64,000 nucleotides of DNA from Bacteroides sp. Its GTDB lineage: Bacteria > Bacteroidota > Bacteroidia > Bacteroidales > Bacteroidaceae. The notes below the pieces were generated by a model. That model made no database searches and had not been told where the DNA came from. It worked only from the letters and a program-made list of their open reading frames with translations. The stretch is from assembly GCA_021201335.1 (NCBI GenBank), contig JAJQFD010000037.1, positions 1 to 64,000 of the forward strand. The letters are read 5' to 3'. This document shows positions 62,073 to 64,000 of this stretch, one piece after another. Positions within the stretch are counted from its first letter, which is position 1, and each line of letters begins with the position of its first letter. A program made the position numbers and the translations under genes.

Positions 62073-62776
62073 TTTTTTTGAGTTGGTAATACTTGAAAAG
62101 ATATATTCAGCTTATATATTGTTATTGGATTCAGCCTTTTGGACAACATTGTTGTATTCTCTTCTGAATTAATGGTTTCAAGTATTGCTCCTAATAATGC
62201 GATAGTTGCCGGATTGTATTTTAAGGACAATCGTTTGATTACAGTGATTTGCTCAGGCAATAACTGGCGGAATAGAATCAACAGTCGACGGCAAGCCATA
62301 TCTGGCATTGTATCAGGTATTTCTTTGAAAAAACGCAGACAGTCAAGAAGCCTAAGCAATGGAATATTCTCTTTAGTGATTACATTTTCTTGTTTTACGA
62401 ATCGCATCTGATAGATATTACGAGTAATAGCTTTTTTCTCTCTTCGTGTACCTATTTGTAATGTTGCCGGAATTTATGTTGTTAAACCTAAGTCGTTGAA
62501 AGCAGTATATCCTGTGAGATAGCCTATTATTTTACCATTCTTCTCAAGTAAATCTTTAACAATCTGATAAGTATCAGGTGGGAGTTCTCCAAATTTACCT
62601 ATCTGAGGTTTATAAAAACGTCCTTTTGAAAGTTTACGCAAACTGCCTTCTGAAACAAGAGCATTAAGAATTTTATTCACTTGCTTAGGATTTTCTACTG
62701 CAGTAGGAAAATCTATTGTAGTGAATACAAAACCTAAGGGAAATTTAGCTATCGTATTTTTAATTTTATTTACCAT
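62057..62776 (-). pseudogene. DUF6088/AbiEi-like antitoxin interrupted by in-frame TAA
   Basis: 62474-62776 (...IIGYLTGYTAFNDLGLTT*) continues in same frame IPATLQIGTRREKKAITRNIYQMRFVKQENVITKENIPLLRLLDCLRFF. Confidence 0.78.
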
Positions 62777-62867
62777 AAATGATTTATTTAAGAGTTTTTG
62801 CCCGTAAAAACTCTTTTTCTTGATTAAAATTTCCTGTGTTGATACGATTTGTGAATACCATCACTTT

Positions 62868-63428
62868 TTACAACTCTTCTATTTCATCATCTGTATTTTG
62901 TGAGGGCTGGACTAAATTCAGAATTAAATCCAAAAAACCTGTATTTTTATAAAAATAATTGGGGTTCTCTTTTAACTTTTCCTCAATAGAATAAAAACCA
63001 TAATTAGTATACTGTTCCATAGTGTTAATGAGAAAATCTACAGCTTTTCGTTCGTTGATTTCTCCTTTTTCAAGAGCAATTAGATCTAACTCATCACTTT
63101 TTGCTACTAGAGCAGTAAAAATATATTCTCTTAATTTAGGATAAGCTTTTCGGAATTTCTTAGAATCCAAATTCCCCCAGTATTGTATGGGTTGACCAAG
63201 ACTTTTAGTGTCTCCAACTAACTCCTTTTTCTTATTTTGATACAACCCAAGAAAAAAAGCATATATGTAAAGCTCGTATCCAGCTCCTAATATCTTTCCT
63301 TTAGTCGACATGGATTCCACGGATCCCCCGCCATATTCTGTATATTGGCGTAATAGTATTTCTTCGAAACGAGTTTCAAACTGAGGATTTCTTCTCGCCC
63401 ATACGTCGTATAATTTTTCCTTTGCCAT
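62868..63428 (-). CDS. Uncharacterised accessory protein paired with SMC/DndD-like ATPase (DndE-like role possible)
   Basis: MAKEKLYDVWARRNPQFETRFEEILLRQYTEYGGGS...; abuts ATPase gene. Confidence 0.45.
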   Translation of the reverse strand: MAKEKLYDVWARRNPQFETRFEEILLRQYTEYGGGSVESMSTKGKILGAGYELYIYAFFLGLYQNKKKELVGDTKSLGQPIQYWGNLDSKKFRKAYPKLREYIFTALVAKSDELDLIALEKGEINERKAVDFLINTMEQYTNYGFYSIEEKLKENPNYFYKNTGFLDLILNLVQPSQNTDDEIEEL

Positions 63429-63430
63429 AA

Positions 63431-64000
63431 TTATTCTTTTACTAATGTTATATTGGTTTGAATAGTTGACAAGTCCTGATTATTAAAAGGACGTTGTTTT
63501 TCCATACGATAGACAGTGCAATTTAGAGGGTCTATTTTGTTATTATCTAACGAACCTTTTTCAGTCAAAAAGCTCTTAGTGAAGATAATGCACTGTTTCT
63601 TTATGTCTGAAATCACATTAAAGAAATCGCTTTCTTTTTGTGAGGCAAAAGAACTGGTCGGTGCATCAAAAATAAGTGGATAGTCATTATCTCTTTTTAT
63701 TGTGGTAAGTTCTGAAACTGCAAATAAAACAGCCATATACATGGTTGTTTTCAATGCTTGATTAGGACTGTTATGAGTGTATCGTTTTTATCCTGCAATG
63801 CAATCCTTGCAGATTCATCATGCATTTTTATAATGTGTATTATTCCATAAAATCCGTCAACATTAAGCTTCTCAAGATATTGATTTGCTTTTTCTTCCAG
63901 AAGAGAGAGAAAATCTTGAGTGTTTTGTTCTTTGGCATTCTTAAACGCATTCTTAATTTTATTAAATGCTGAGTGAACTTTGCTATAAGTATTAGCTACA
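63431..64000 (-). pseudogene. C-terminal part of SMC/RecN/DndD-like ATPase, frameshifted, runs off window end
   Basis: SPNQALKTTMYMAVLFAVSELTTIKRDNDYPLIFDAPTSSFA (ABC-ATPase Walker B/D-loop region); frame change near 63765-63790. Confidence 0.6.

Noticed and set aside
1-64000. tRNA/rRNA genes
   Set aside because: No tRNA cloverleaf with a convincing T-arm or rRNA stretch was recognised by eye; a tRNAscan run is needed to be sure.

Overview
This looks like a Bacteroidetes (Bacteroidales-like) chromosomal window, judged from the TAnnTTTG-type promoters, LytS/LytTR regulators, DUF4099/DUF3945 remnants and repeat types. Its parts are: (1) 0-3 kb, small accessory genes including an ANT(6)-like aminoglycoside adenylyltransferase. 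(2) 3.4-8.9 kb, a C-rich TonB-dependent receptor plus a LytS/LytS/LytTR module in which the first kinase lacks the phospho-acceptor His. (3) 8.86-11.1 kb, a MITE-like palindromic element, a chimeric gene remnant and a 22-nt-period palindrome array. (4) 12.1-19.5 kb, a carotenoid operon (CrtI, CrtB, Idi, CrtD-like, CruF-like, acyltransferase, glycosyltransferase, TPR). (5) 19.7-24.9 kb, small enzymes mixed with pseudogenes. (6) 25.1-57.6 kb, a co-directional minus-strand run of about 24 genes and the main finding. It encodes eight PQQ-like beta-propellers, two NHL propellers with a GCCNP motif, NuoE/F/G-like Fe-S proteins, NapH-like and ferredoxin membrane proteins, two radical SAM enzymes, a DUF116-polyprenyl synthetase, two squalene-cyclase/prenyltransferase-fold proteins (one with a DxDDT motif), a MacB/LolDE-like ABC exporter and a LytS/LytTR pair. 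I know of no described system with this composition. At least six genes in it carry a frameshift (mostly in homopolymers) or an in-frame stop, so phase variation, decay and sequencing error must be separated. (7) 57.9-64 kb, a decayed mobile region with DUF4099/DUF3945, ORF6N and integrase remnants, an IS110 transposase, a broken AbiE-like pair and a truncated SMC/DndD-like gene. All calls were made by reading the sequence and ORF track; no database search was run.
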